The notes: generated from the letters alone by a model not told the origin. DNA of 12,665 nt from Clostridiales bacterium (GCA_009778945.1 WRFF01000039.1:1-12665), one strand, 5' to 3'. Shown: positions 5,817-12,665, counted from the first letter of the stretch. Numbers and translations: made by a program.

Positions 5817-6542
5817 TCAATCGGTTTGCAGCAGGCCCAGATCTACGTTGTAGGGCACGTCCTTCGGCATCGGGTTGATTTTTATATCCGCCTTGCTGAG
5901 CAGCCCTTGCAAATATTCCTGGTATTTCGTGTATTGCGCCGCCTGCTCTTCCGACGATGAATTTACGGGAAGCGGCGCGATTTTGGCCATAAGCTGGCTG
6001 TTCAGGTCTTGCTGCGCCAAATACGCGCGAAGCTCCGTGTCGTTCGCCGCGGCGTATGTGAGCAGGAGTTTCTTCCACGCGCCCTGGCTGCCCCCTGCGC
6101 TTTGTTTCAGCTGATTGAACATCGCATCGACTTTTTGCTCGTTGACCGTGATCCCCGCAGCCTTGGCCTCGTTCTGCACCAGCATGTCCGAGGCCATGCC
6201 GCGGATGACCTCCTCGCGCAGGGTTTCCGGGGTTAGTTTGGAATTGAGCAGCGCTTTGGCCCAGCCAGCGTCACTCGCAAAACTCGAGTTTTGCGCCCGG
6301 AAGATATTGCAGCGCTCCGTAACCGCCGATTCGGAGATAGGCTTGCCGTTGACGGTAGCCGCCGAGGCGGAACCGGAACCAAAATACAGATAAAGCACGA
6401 CTACCGCGACGACTAAAACAATAAGCGTGACGACAAGCGGCCGGATGCGTTTGCGCTTCGGCAATGCTGTGGTATCATCTGCGGCTTCAATCCCCTCTTC
6501 ACGCGGTGCAATAAATTCGTATTTTTCTTCTTCCTGTGTCAA
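5817..6542 (-). CDS. Membrane-anchored SurA N-terminal-like protein without a recognisable PPIase domain
   Basis: This 241-residue protein has an acidic cytoplasmic N-terminus (1-28), a basic stop (KRKRIR, 29-34), one membrane segment (about 35-54) and an external helical domain. ATVNGKPISESAVTER (62-77) is the typical opening of SurA/PrsA/trigger-factor-like chaperone domains, followed by LREEVIRGMASDMLVQNEAKAAGITV, in which the helix-loop pattern of the SurA_N domain continues. No parvulin isomerase domain follows; the tail after about 195 is short. A role in holding or folding exported proteins is inferred. The start is TTG at 6542: a GGGGGG ribosome binding site lies 7 nt before it. It lies 53 bp after the ABC ATPase gene and may be co-transcribed or use its own promoter. 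Confidence 0.8.
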   Translation of the reverse strand: MTQEEEKYEFIAPREEGIEAADDTTALPKRKRIRPLVVTLIVLVVAVVVLYLYFGSGSASAATVNGKPISESAVTERCNIFRAQNSSFASDAGWAKALLNSKLTPETLREEVIRGMASDMLVQNEAKAAGITVNEQKVDAMFNQLKQSAGGSQGAWKKLLLTYAAANDTELRAYLAQQDLNSQLMAKIAPLPVNSSSEEQAAQYTKYQEYLQGLLSKADIKINPMPKDVPYNVDLGLLQTD

Positions 6543-6570
6543 AATCTTTCCCCCCTTTGTTATAAATCAT

Positions 6571-6579
6571 ATTTTATCA
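6571..6579 (-). promoter_or_regulatory. Extended -10 promoter candidate for the SurA-like gene
   Basis: On the minus strand TGATAAAAT is an extended -10 element lying 28 nt before the TTG start, leaving room for the ribosome binding site. The -35 region is poor (TTGTGA at 19 bp). If real, the gene can be expressed apart from the ABC importer upstream. Confidence 0.4.
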
Positions 6580-6595
6580 TAAGAATGAAACCGTT

Positions 6596-7375
6596 TCACA
6601 ATACTGCGCGTAAAAAACTCTGCAGCCGTTCGGTCTTCGGATTTCCGAAAACTTCTTCCGGGTCGCCTTCCTCATGAATCAGGCCGTCCGCGAGAAAGAT
6701 CGCGTAGCTTGAAACCTCGCGCGCGAAACCCATCTCATGCGTCGCGATAACCATCGTAATACGGCGTTCCGCAAGCCGGCGGATCGCCGCCAGCACTTCA
6801 CCCGAGATCTCGGGATCGAGCGCGCTCGTCGGCTCGTCAAAACAGAGGATGTCAGGGTTCAGGGCAAGCGCCCGCGCAATCGCAACGCGTTGCTGCTGTC
6901 CGCCCGACAACTGATGCGGATAAGAATCCGTTTTGTCCGAAAGGCCTACCTGTGCGAGCAGCGCCCGCGCCTCTTCTTCAATTTCCGCGAGGATCCGCGC
7001 CTTGTTCGCGCGGTAGTCGGGGCTCTCTTTCGCAAGCAGCTCTCGCGCGAGCGTCACGTTGCGGAGCGCCGTATATTGCGGGAAGAGATTGAAATTCTGA
7101 AAGACGAGCCCAAAATGCAGCCGCTTTTTCCGCACAGCCTCTTCGGTCTGCGCGCTTTGGTCCGCTGCGTCGAAGAGCGTCTCTCCGTTCACCGAGATGC
7201 GCCCCCCGTCGGGTGTCTCAAGGAAATTGAGGCAGCGCAGCAGCGTCGTCTTGCCGCTGCCCGAAGAGCCGATCATCGCAAGCACGTCGCCGCGCTCCAG
7301 CGAAAAATCAATGCCCTTCAGCACTTCCGTCTCGCCGAAATGTTTATGCAGATCCGTTACTTCCAAAATTGCCAT
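6596..7375 (-). CDS. Polar amino-acid ABC importer, ATPase subunit
   Basis: A 259-residue ATPase of the GlnQ/HisP/ArtP group that powers uptake at the inner face of the membrane. Counting from ATG at 7375: Walker A GSSGSGKT (36-43), Q-loop with VFQNFNLFPQ, signature LSGGQQQ (156-162), Walker B ILCFDEPTSALD (176-187) and the H-loop THEMGF with H213. All catalytic elements are intact. A GTG at 7402 gives a 9-residue longer product and lies only 4 nt after the permease stop. I prefer the ATG because MAILEV is the usual family N-terminus, but neither start has a strong ribosome binding site. It is the last gene of a binding protein-permease-ATPase set, and a weak hairpin (TGAAA-CCG-TTTCA) overlaps its stop codon. 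Confidence 0.93.
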   Translation of the reverse strand: MAILEVTDLHKHFGETEVLKGIDFSLERGDVLAMIGSSGSGKTTLLRCLNFLETPDGGRISVNGETLFDAADQSAQTEEAVRKKRLHFGLVFQNFNLFPQYTALRNVTLARELLAKESPDYRANKARILAEIEEEARALLAQVGLSDKTDSYPHQLSGGQQQRVAIARALALNPDILCFDEPTSALDPEISGEVLAAIRRLAERRITMVIATHEMGFAREVSSYAIFLADGLIHEEGDPEEVFGNPKTERLQSFLRAVL

Positions 7376-7406
7376 GTCGTTTTTTCTGACGCCGCCTTTC
7401 ACGCCC

Positions 7407-8066
7407 TCACGCCCGGAAATAACCGAGCCGTTTTTCGAATTTCCCGAACAGGATCGTCAGAATGCCGCAGAACGCGAGATAGAAGACGCCGCTGTAAAAG
7501 AGCGGCCAGATCAGCGCGTTCACGGAGACAAACTCCTGTGCAAACATGATGATTTCTTTGACCGCGATGACGCGCGCGAGCGCCGTATCTTTCACGAGCG
7601 TGATGATCTCGTTGCTCATCGGAGGCAGGATGCGCTTCACGACCTGCAGCAGGATAACCTTGAAGAAGATCTGCGACCGCGTCATGCCGAGCACCTGCCC
7701 GGCCTCGTACTGACCTTTCGCGATGCTCTCGATCCCTCCGCGGTAGACCTCCGAAAAATACGCCGCGTAATTGATGATGAACGCGACGAGCACCGCGGTG
7801 ATCCTGCCCATCGCCTCCGCGCCCCAGATCAGGCCCGGGCCGTAAAATACGATGATGACCTGCAGCAGCAGCGGCGTCGAGCGGATGATCCATACGAAAG
7901 TTTTGCTGATATACCGCACGAGACGATATTTGCTCATCGAGCAGAAAGCCACGCCGAGCCCGAGCGGAAGCGCGCACAAAAGCGTCACGCCGAAGATCAG
8001 ACACGTGACGCCGAAGCCCTGGAGCAACTGCTCCGTTACGTATAAAAGAGTGGGTTGCGCTACCAT
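7407..8066 (-). CDS. Polar amino-acid ABC importer, permease subunit (HisM/GlnP family)
   Basis: This 219-residue membrane protein has about five membrane spans (roughly 17-41, 55-75, 86-104, 150-172 and 186-207). IRSTPLLLQ (61-69) is the signature stretch of the HisMQ permeases. The EAA coupling loop runs from about 105 to 140 (EVYRGGIESIAKGQYEAGQ then G127) and docks with the ATPase. One permease gene is present, so the channel is probably a homodimer. It lies 39 bp downstream of the binding protein and 4-31 bp upstream of the ATPase, depending on the start chosen there. The amino acid transported cannot be told from sequence. Confidence 0.93.
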   Translation of the reverse strand: MVAQPTLLYVTEQLLQGFGVTCLIFGVTLLCALPLGLGVAFCSMSKYRLVRYISKTFVWIIRSTPLLLQVIIVFYGPGLIWGAEAMGRITAVLVAFIINYAAYFSEVYRGGIESIAKGQYEAGQVLGMTRSQIFFKVILLQVVKRILPPMSNEIITLVKDTALARVIAVKEIIMFAQEFVSVNALIWPLFYSGVFYLAFCGILTILFGKFEKRLGYFRA

Positions 8067-8105
8067 AAATGAATCAGACGCAATTCCCCGGCCAACACCC
8101 GACGA

Positions 8106-8993
8106 TTACTGATTGGAGATCAGCAACGCCGTCAGGTCGTATTTCTCCGCGAGCTTGTCGAGCGTCCCGTCCGCCGTCAACGCCTTGATCTGGGCGTTCA
8201 CCTCGGGGACGATGTCGCTGCCGAGCCGGAACCCGACCCCGTATTCCTCCGCCGTGAGTGCGAGATTCGGAACGACCATCAGGTCGCTATAGCTCGTGTT
8301 CGGACCGACCATCGAATTCGCCAACGTATAATCGAGTACCGCGATGTCCGCCGTACCAGCCTTGACTTCCATGAGTGCGTCGGTCTGCTTGTCTACCGCC
8401 GTGTACGGCGCGGTCTTCAGCGAAGGATCGGCCTGCACCGCCGTCTCGCCCGCGGAACCCTGCTCCGCCACGATATTCGCGTTCACCATGTCGGCCGTCG
8501 TCTTGAATTTATCCGCGTCTTTCGTGCGGATGACCGCGACCTGCCTATTCCGAATATAGGGATCCGAGAAGGACATACTCTGTTTGCGCTCGTCGGTGAT
8601 CGTAAACCCATTCCAGATGCAGTCGATGTTTTTCGCTTTGAGTTCGGCTTCCTTCGTATCCCAGTTGATCTCAATAAATTTCGGCGTAATGCCGAGATTC
8701 TTGCACACCGCCTGCGCGAACTCCGTATCGAAGCCGATAAGCTTGCCGTTTTCGTCATAATAATTCATCGGCGAATAGATCGTAATGCCGATCTTGAGTT
8801 CGCCCTGCTGCTTCACGTAGGCGAGGTCGCTGCCTGCCGCAGGCGCACTGCCGCCGGGCGCCGCTGCACTGCCGTTCGCGGGCGCCGAACCGCCGGAAGC
8901 AGGCGGTGGCGTTGTCCCGCCGCTCTTGCCGCAGCCGAACAGCATCGCCGCGATCAGCACAAAGACGCAAAGCATTATCCATCTTTTTTTCAT
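8106..8993 (-). CDS. Amino-acid ABC importer, substrate-binding lipoprotein
   Basis: This 295-residue protein has a lipoprotein signal (MKKRW, hydrophobic stretch, MLFGC with the lipidated C21), a Gly/Ser/Ala/Pro-rich tether (22-55) and a family 3 solute-binding domain from about 58. GKLIGFDTEFAQAV (83-96) and IWNGFTITDERKQSMSFSDPY (126-146, with R136 as the likely carboxylate-binding residue) are typical of polar amino-acid binders. It captures substrate outside the membrane and hands it to the permease. The start is ATG at 8993, preceded by AGGAGA with a 7-nt spacing; the frame is open to 9080, but the extra residues would bury the signal peptide. It is the first gene of the operon, and its leader contains the hairpin shared with the MOP gene. 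Confidence 0.95.
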   Translation of the reverse strand: MKKRWIMLCVFVLIAAMLFGCGKSGGTTPPPASGGSAPANGSAAAPGGSAPAAGSDLAYVKQQGELKIGITIYSPMNYYDENGKLIGFDTEFAQAVCKNLGITPKFIEINWDTKEAELKAKNIDCIWNGFTITDERKQSMSFSDPYIRNRQVAVIRTKDADKFKTTADMVNANIVAEQGSAGETAVQADPSLKTAPYTAVDKQTDALMEVKAGTADIAVLDYTLANSMVGPNTSYSDLMVVPNLALTAEEYGVGFRLGSDIVPEVNAQIKALTADGTLDKLAEKYDLTALLISNQ

Positions 8994-9021
8994 AAGTTTA
9001 TCTCCTATACACCATGCCCTC

Positions 9022-9053
9022 GGAAAACGCGGTTTCAATCTCCGGCGCTTCCC
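9022..9053 (-). promoter_or_regulatory. Predicted leader hairpin upstream of the ABC binding-protein gene
   Basis: On the minus strand GGGAAGCGC (9053-9045) pairs with GCGTTTTCC (9030-9022) over 9 bp, two of them G-U, with a 14-nt loop. It lies about 11 nt after the predicted transcription start and 28 nt before the start codon. The 5' arm with its AATTTTTG flank is nearly identical to that of the MOP leader at 3708-3737. The 3' part of the loop and stem (TGAAACCGCGTTTTCC) is also an imperfect 16-bp palindrome centred on CGCG, like LacI/CcpA-type operators. Confidence 0.4.
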
Positions 9054-9070
9054 AAAAATTACACGGGTAT

Positions 9071-9079
9071 AGTATAGCA
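9071..9079 (-). promoter_or_regulatory. Extended -10 promoter of the ABC importer operon
   Basis: On the minus strand TGCTATACT is an extended -10 element 77 nt before the binding-protein start codon; no -35 box is evident, as is usual for this promoter class. The start of transcription would be near 9064. It sits in the 114-bp gap after the YeiH-family gene, making the ABC operon an independent unit. Confidence 0.55.
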
Positions 9080-9107
9080 TAGCTCGGCGGGGCAGCCGCG
9101 CCGGATC

Positions 9108-10172
9108 CTAAGATACGATAATCAGGGAGACGATCGTCAGGGCGATCCAGCAGGAAGCGCCGAGCAGAATCGGCCGGATGCCGTTTGAAAACAACTCTTT
9201 TATGTGGGTATTGAGTCCGATCGCGCCCATCGCCATGATGATTACGAACTTGCCGAGGTTCGTGAGATCAACCGACATCCACGCAGGAAGATTCGCAAAC
9301 GTATTCAATACGGCGGCGACGACGAAGGCCAGCACGAACCACGGGAACACCTTGACGAAACTGAACTCCCCGCCTTCCGCGCGTTTGTGCTTGCGCATGG
9401 TATACAGCGCCAGCACGAGGCAGACCGGGACGATCATCAGCGCCCGCGTCAGCTTGGAGATCGTCGCGATCTGAAGCGCCAGATCGCTCCCTGTCGCGCT
9501 GCTCCACGAAGTGCCGGCCGCCACAACGGACGACGTGTCGGTGATAGCGACCCCGGCCCACGTCCCGAAAGCGGTATCGCCCATATGCATGAGCATCCCG
9601 AGCGCCGGGAAGATCAGCGCGCCGATGATGTTGAACAGAAATATTGTGGAGATCGACTGGCTCACGTCCTCGTCTTTCGCGCGGAGCACGGGGGCCGCTG
9701 CGGCGATCGCCGACCCGCCGCAGATGGCTGTCCCCACGCCGATCAGCGCGGTGGTATTGCCTGGGAGCTTCAGCAGCTTCCCAACGAAGAACGCGGTCAC
9801 AAACGCCAGCGCCATTGTCACCAGCATGATCAAAAGGGTCTGCCCGCCCACCTGAACGACATTAAAAAAATTCAGGCTGAAACCGAGCAGTACTACCGAA
9901 TACTGCAACAATTTTTTGGATGTGTACTTAACGCCGTCTTCAAACGTCACCCCATTTTTGAACCAGTGGTTTGTCAGTCGCGGGAAGATCGCAGAGACCG
10001 CGATACCGATAAGGATCGCGATGATCGGCCCGCCGACAACAGGGACGGCCATGCCGATAAGCCATGACGGAAAGGCGACCGCAAAACTCAACAGGATACC
10101 GGGTATGATATGATACCATTTGCGTTCAAATTTTATTTCTGCTTCTTTTATTGACTTGTCCGAGTGCGCCAT
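9108..10172 (-). CDS. yeiH: YeiH-family (UPF0324) membrane protein, putative sulfite/sulfate-type exporter
   Basis: A 354-residue integral membrane protein with about ten hydrophobic spans after a charged N-terminus (1-19). The family signatures are clear: GVGTAICGGSAIAAAAPV (145-162), FNIIGALIFPALG (180-192) and MGDTAFGTWAGVAITDTSSVVAAG-like text (key residues G198, D199, G203, W205, D212, T213, S214, S215). Members of PF03601 are annotated as putative sulfate exporters, and the family has been linked to sulfite or sulfonate metabolism; the substrate is not experimentally clear for most. The divergent LysR gene next door matches the yeiH-yeiE arrangement of enterobacteria, where YeiE is reported to respond to sulfite. 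ATG at 10172 has GAAGGA about 10 nt upstream. No U-tailed terminator follows. Confidence 0.9.
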   Translation of the reverse strand: MAHSDKSIKEAEIKFERKWYHIIPGILLSFAVAFPSWLIGMAVPVVGGPIIAILIGIAVSAIFPRLTNHWFKNGVTFEDGVKYTSKKLLQYSVVLLGFSLNFFNVVQVGGQTLLIMLVTMALAFVTAFFVGKLLKLPGNTTALIGVGTAICGGSAIAAAAPVLRAKDEDVSQSISTIFLFNIIGALIFPALGMLMHMGDTAFGTWAGVAITDTSSVVAAGTSWSSATGSDLALQIATISKLTRALMIVPVCLVLALYTMRKHKRAEGGEFSFVKVFPWFVLAFVVAAVLNTFANLPAWMSVDLTNLGKFVIIMAMGAIGLNTHIKELFSNGIRPILLGASCWIALTIVSLIIVS

Positions 10173-10234
10173 AAGGGGTTTGTCCTTCGCTGATCCTGTT
10201 ATTGTTTTTACGATATTTTTTTATCGATTTTTTG

Positions 10235-10243
10235 ATTATAACA
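10235..10243 (-). promoter_or_regulatory. Extended -10 promoter of the yeiH-family gene
   Basis: On the minus strand TGTTATAAT is a consensus extended -10 element 62 nt before the start codon. The LysR-site candidates at 10253-10293 lie just upstream of it, in the position expected for activation. Confidence 0.55.
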
Positions 10244-10244
10244 T

Positions 10245-10273
10245 TTGCTATTTAATAAGTATAATATTATTAT
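10245..10273 (+). promoter_or_regulatory. Promoter candidate of the LysR gene
   Basis: TTGCTA, a 17-bp spacer and TATTAT give a plausible sigma-70 promoter 45 bp before the TTG start. The region is almost pure A+T, so other hexamers such as TATAAT at 10260-10265 fit too, and the exact choice is uncertain. It overlaps the first copy of the direct repeat, which would suit autoregulation. Confidence 0.35.
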
Positions 10274-10293
10274 TTTATTATAATAATAAGTAT
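10253..10293. promoter_or_regulatory. Direct repeat TAATAAGTAT spaced 31 bp, candidate LysR binding sites
   Basis: TAATAAGTAT occurs at 10253-10262 and again at 10284-10293, a 31-bp period close to three helical turns, so both copies face the same side of the DNA. The spacer between them is A/T only. The placement between the two divergent starts is where LysR regulators bind. Confidence 0.5.
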
Positions 10294-10317
10294 TACTAAT
10301 ATAAGGAGGATCCTTGT

Positions 10318-11190
10318 TTGACGCTCCGGAATTTTGAAATCTTTGTCACGGTCTGTGACGTCATGAATATGACGGCGGCGGCGGAGCGGCTGTTCATCTC
10401 CCAATCCGCGGTCAGCCAGGCCGTAACCGAGCTTGAAAAGCAGTATGGTGTGCGCTTGTTTGAGCGCCTTTCCCGAAAACTGTATCTGACGGGCGCGGGG
10501 GAAAAGCTGTACGGTTACGCGCGGCACATCATCGGAATGAATGAAGAGATAGACAAGGAAATGAAGGCCCTCGGCGAAAACGGTCCGATACGCATCGGCG
10601 CAAGCGTCACGGTGGCGACTTATGTTCTTCCCGCGCTTGTTTCTTCTTTCAAGCGGACCGTTCCGGGTACGAAAATTACCGTCTGCGAGGACAATACGAA
10701 CGAAATCGAAAAGCGGCTGTTGTCCGATCAAACCGATATCGGGCTGGTGGAAGGGGATATCCTGTCGCCGAATATCCTCAGCACGCCCTTTTCCGACGAC
10801 GAATTGACGCTTATCTGCGGGACCGGGCACCCGTTCGCCGCCCTGTCGTCCGTAGATCCGCGTAAGTTGGAAAATGAAGATTTCATCATCCGGGAACCCG
10901 GCAGCGGCACGCGGAAGACATTTGAAGATGCGATGACGCGAGGCGGGCTGACATGGAAAGCCGGCTGGGTATGCAACAGTATGGATACCATAAAAGAAGC
11001 GGTTATGGCAGGGCTTGGCGTATCGGTTATTTCCCGGATCGCGGTGGAGGGGGAGATCGCCGCGGGGAGGCTCTGCGCAAAACCCGTCACCGGCGTTCGC
11101 TTTCGCCGGACCTTCAAAATCGCCTGCCACAAAAACAAATACCTCACGCCTTCCATGAAAAAATTTGTGGATTACTGCATGAATAAATAA
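10318..11190 (+). CDS. LysR-family transcription regulator (YeiE/CysL-like)
   Basis: The 290-residue protein has a winged helix-turn-helix at 1-60 (SQSAVSQAVTELEKQYGVRLFER, residues 28-50) and a periplasmic-binding-like effector domain from about 88 (GPIRIGASVTVATYVLPALV, 89-108; DIGLVEGDI further on). The effector-domain text resembles the CysL/YeiE branch, which controls sulfur or sulfite-related genes. It is divergent from the YeiH-family gene, which is its likely target. The start is TTG at 10318, supported by AAGGAGGA with a 7-nt spacing; no better start exists. Its last 19 bp overlap the end of the convergent GNAT gene. Confidence 0.92.
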   Translation: MTLRNFEIFVTVCDVMNMTAAAERLFISQSAVSQAVTELEKQYGVRLFERLSRKLYLTGAGEKLYGYARHIIGMNEEIDKEMKALGENGPIRIGASVTVATYVLPALVSSFKRTVPGTKITVCEDNTNEIEKRLLSDQTDIGLVEGDILSPNILSTPFSDDELTLICGTGHPFAALSSVDPRKLENEDFIIREPGSGTRKTFEDAMTRGGLTWKAGWVCNSMDTIKEAVMAGLGVSVISRIAVEGEIAAGRLCAKPVTGVRFRRTFKIACHKNKYLTPSMKKFVDYCMNK

Positions 11191-11711
11191 GTGTTATCGC
11201 ATTTTTGAAACGCGATTCTTTCCTCGCCGCCGCGTATCCAAACCCTGCCGCACCGGCAAAAACCCAGTTTCTCAAACAAGCGCAGCATGGGCGCATTATT
11301 TTCATGCGTATCGGCTCTCAGATTTCCGCACTGCGCCAAGGCCCAGCCGATACAGAAGCCGCCGATTCCCCTGCCGCCGCGCTTGACAGCAAGCCTGTGC
11401 ATCGAGCCGTAAGGGGCGTTGTTCAGCCACGCGCCTTCTATGACCGCGTAGTCGGGGTCGTCCCCGGTATGAAAGCAAAAAGCGCTGAGAATTTCCCCGT
11501 CCCGCTCGCACACAAAACCCTGTCCATTCGCCGACGCGTCGAATTCAACGACTTCAAGAGGAGGATAGTCGTCCCGCCACTGTTCCGGGTTGCCGTTTTC
11601 CCGCATAAAATCGCGGGCGTCCGCGTAAATTTGCAGAACAGCCGCGATATCCGCCTCTGTGGATCTTCTGATTATGAGACCGGGATCCGGGGTGATTCTA
11701 TGTTCTGCCAT
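11172..11711 (-). CDS. GNAT-family N-acetyltransferase
   Basis: The 179-residue protein has the GNAT fold order: an N-terminal strand-helix (LIIRRSTEADIAAVLQIYADAR, 12-33), the acetyl-CoA binding segment MHRLAVKRGGRGIGGFCI (104-121, with the R-G-x-G loop) and the C-terminal ENNAPMLRLFEKLGF (137-151). It would transfer an acetyl group from acetyl-CoA to an amine; the substrate is unknown. It lies 24 bp after the TMEM175-family gene on the same strand, so the two are probably one transcript. The ribosome binding site is weak (AGAGAG about 11 nt before ATG). The 3' end overlaps the LysR gene tail-to-tail by 19 bp, which leaves no room for a separate terminator. Confidence 0.9.
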   Translation of the reverse strand: MAEHRITPDPGLIIRRSTEADIAAVLQIYADARDFMRENGNPEQWRDDYPPLEVVEFDASANGQGFVCERDGEILSAFCFHTGDDPDYAVIEGAWLNNAPYGSMHRLAVKRGGRGIGGFCIGWALAQCGNLRADTHENNAPMLRLFEKLGFCRCGRVWIRGGEERIAFQKCDNTYLFMQ

Positions 11712-11735
11712 TCGAATAAGCGCTCTCTGAAAAAA

Positions 11736-12467
11736 TCATTTCTTTGCCACAGGCCCCTGATCATGCCTGTGTTTCCCGCCATCATGATCGGAGAAGAGAA
11801 AAATCAGGGAGAATACGACCGGAAGCCCGAGCAGGAAGAACGTGGAGATAGCCGGAATAAGGATGGACATAGCAATGATCAGGGCCGCGCAGCCGCCCAT
11901 GACGACAAAGCGAATCCAGGTCGCGCCCGGCGGGGCTTCGCGCTTCGCGCGTTCCACCTCCTCCCTCCGCTTTTCGCGTATCTTTTTGATGTTATAATTC
12001 CCACTGATAATCATGCGGAAAATCAGCATATAGCAGAGATTGACGAGGACGTAGATGACGTCATAGCCGATCGCCGGAAGCAGCGCGCCGGGATTCTCGA
12101 TCACCCATTTCGTCAGGATGGGGATGAGCGACAGGAAAAACAGATAAAATAGGTTGGACCAGACAATTTTGGTCGTGACCTTCTCGATATACGTGAACAT
12201 GCGGTGATGTGCGCTCCAAAACGAACCGACCACGATGAAGCTGATGAAATAAATAAAGATCGCCAGCAGGAATTGCAGCAAATCCTGCCCTTTGAAGGAC
12301 GGCGGCAGCGGGATGCTCAGCACCATGATCGTGATAACGATAGCGATCACGCCGTCGCTGAACGCTTCCAGCCGGCTTTTCGTCAGCCTTGTGGATCTTT
12401 CTTTCTTTGCTTTCTCCGAGGTTTCCGTAACGGGGCTTCCCGATGTTGTAGATTTTTCCGGTTCCAT
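11736..12467 (-). CDS. TMEM175-family (DUF1211) membrane protein, putative potassium channel
   Basis: This 243-residue protein carries the family hallmark RLEAFSDGVIAIVITIMVL (32-50) in its first membrane helix, where R32 and FSD (36-38) are the conserved residues, and WSAHHRMF (84-91) in the second loop. About six hydrophobic segments follow the pattern of single-repeat bacterial members, which assemble as tetramers; characterised members conduct potassium. The N-terminus (1-30) is polar and Ser/Thr/Lys-rich, and a highly charged linker (159-177) precedes the last two spans. No ribosome binding site precedes ATG, but a -10 box lies 6 nt upstream, so the message is probably leaderless. Channel activity is inferred from family only. 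Confidence 0.88.
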   Translation of the reverse strand: MEPEKSTTSGSPVTETSEKAKKERSTRLTKSRLEAFSDGVIAIVITIMVLSIPLPPSFKGQDLLQFLLAIFIYFISFIVVGSFWSAHHRMFTYIEKVTTKIVWSNLFYLFFLSLIPILTKWVIENPGALLPAIGYDVIYVLVNLCYMLIFRMIISGNYNIKKIREKRREEVERAKREAPPGATWIRFVVMGGCAALIIAMSILIPAISTFFLLGLPVVFSLIFLFSDHDGGKHRHDQGPVAKK

Positions 12468-12469
12468 AG

Positions 12470-12487
12470 CAGTATTTTAGCATACTG
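12470..12487 (-). promoter_or_regulatory. Extended -10 promoter with overlapping dyad, TMEM175-family gene
   Basis: On the minus strand TGCTAAAAT (12482-12474) is an extended -10 element with 6 nt between it and the ATG, predicting a leaderless transcript. A perfect dyad CAGTAT-N6-ATACTG (12470-12475 and 12482-12487) covers the -10 box, where a bound repressor would block transcription. Confidence 0.5.
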
Positions 12488-12653
12488 TGAGAAACCTCGA
12501 ACTTCATTGTGATTATCATCGATTTCCGAAAAATATCATTATTTAGGGTCACCTGAATAACCCGCTGTTCTCAATACGCGAGCGCCGGATTGCGCCGCCG
12601 ACAGTTAAAGCCATAGCATGATATCTCAAAATCGCCGGTAACGATGATTTTTA

Positions 12654-12659
12654 TAAGGA
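12654..12659 (+). promoter_or_regulatory. Ribosome binding site of a plus-strand gene beyond the right edge
   Basis: TAAGGA followed by CAAAAA ends the window, so a start codon just past 12665 would have suitable spacing. No coding sequence is visible in 12488-12653. The call rests only on this motif and position. Confidence 0.3.
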
Positions 12660-12665
12660 CAAAAA

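Noticed and set aside
7197..8045. 282-residue plus-strand open frame across the ABC permease and ATPase genes
   Set aside because: It is antisense to two well-conserved transporter genes and looks like a composition shadow, as does 9204-10067 opposite the YeiH-family gene.
9085..9107. GC-rich hairpin CGGCG/CGCCG after the YeiH-family stop codon as a terminator
   Set aside because: The stem is only 5 bp and no T-run follows, so it does not meet the criteria for an intrinsic terminator.
12061..12552. 163-residue minus-strand frame overlapping the TMEM175-family gene
   Set aside because: The TMEM175 frame has the conserved RxxxFSD motif and membrane helices. This second frame on the same strand has neither.

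Overview
The window looks like chromosomal DNA of a moderately GC-rich anaerobic bacterium, most likely a Firmicute (Clostridia or a relative). The reasons are strong AGGAGG-type ribosome binding sites, several TTG starts, a lipoprotein-anchored solute-binding protein, an FAD-less MOP-type molybdenum hydroxylase, a methyltransferase-type corrinoid protein and a PocR-domain AraC regulator. The taxon is inferred from gene content; no rRNA or tRNA gene is present. I see no CRISPR array, insertion sequence, phage gene or attachment site.

Region 1 (1-5765) is a redox and corrinoid block. On the minus strand, an aldehyde oxidoreductase of the Desulfovibrio MOP type (816-3656) is followed by an Fe-S protein that runs off the left edge (1-591). 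That protein has the cysteine domain of GltD/DPD-like electron-transfer flavoproteins, but its first FAD-binding glycine motif is degenerate. A 225-bp spacer with nested inverted repeats separates the two. Upstream of the MOP gene is a corrinoid protein gene (3948-4580, minus) ending in a clear intrinsic terminator. It is divergent from a PocR/AraC regulator (4791-5765, plus) whose promoter predicts a leaderless mRNA. No methyltransferase for the corrinoid protein lies in the window.

Region 2 (5817-8993, minus) holds a polar amino-acid ABC importer in the order binding lipoprotein, permease, ATPase. A membrane-anchored SurA-like protein without a visible isomerase domain follows and probably has its own promoter.

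Region 3 (9108-11190) is a divergent pair: a YeiH-family (UPF0324) membrane protein on the minus strand and a LysR regulator on the plus strand. The almost purely A+T spacer between them carries a direct repeat spaced 31 bp, a good candidate for the LysR site.

Region 4 (11172-12467, minus) has a TMEM175-family channel-like protein followed by a GNAT acetyltransferase whose 3' end overlaps the end of the LysR gene. The right-hand 198 bp (12468-12665) hold no gene. They contain the TMEM175-family promoter and, at the extreme right, a likely ribosome binding site for a plus-strand gene starting just beyond the window.

Two signals cut across regions. The MOP and ABC-importer leaders share a near-identical 15-16 nt segment that forms the 5' arm of similar predicted RNA hairpins. 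Two genes (the AraC regulator and the TMEM175-family gene) have a -10 box exactly 6 nt before the start codon.
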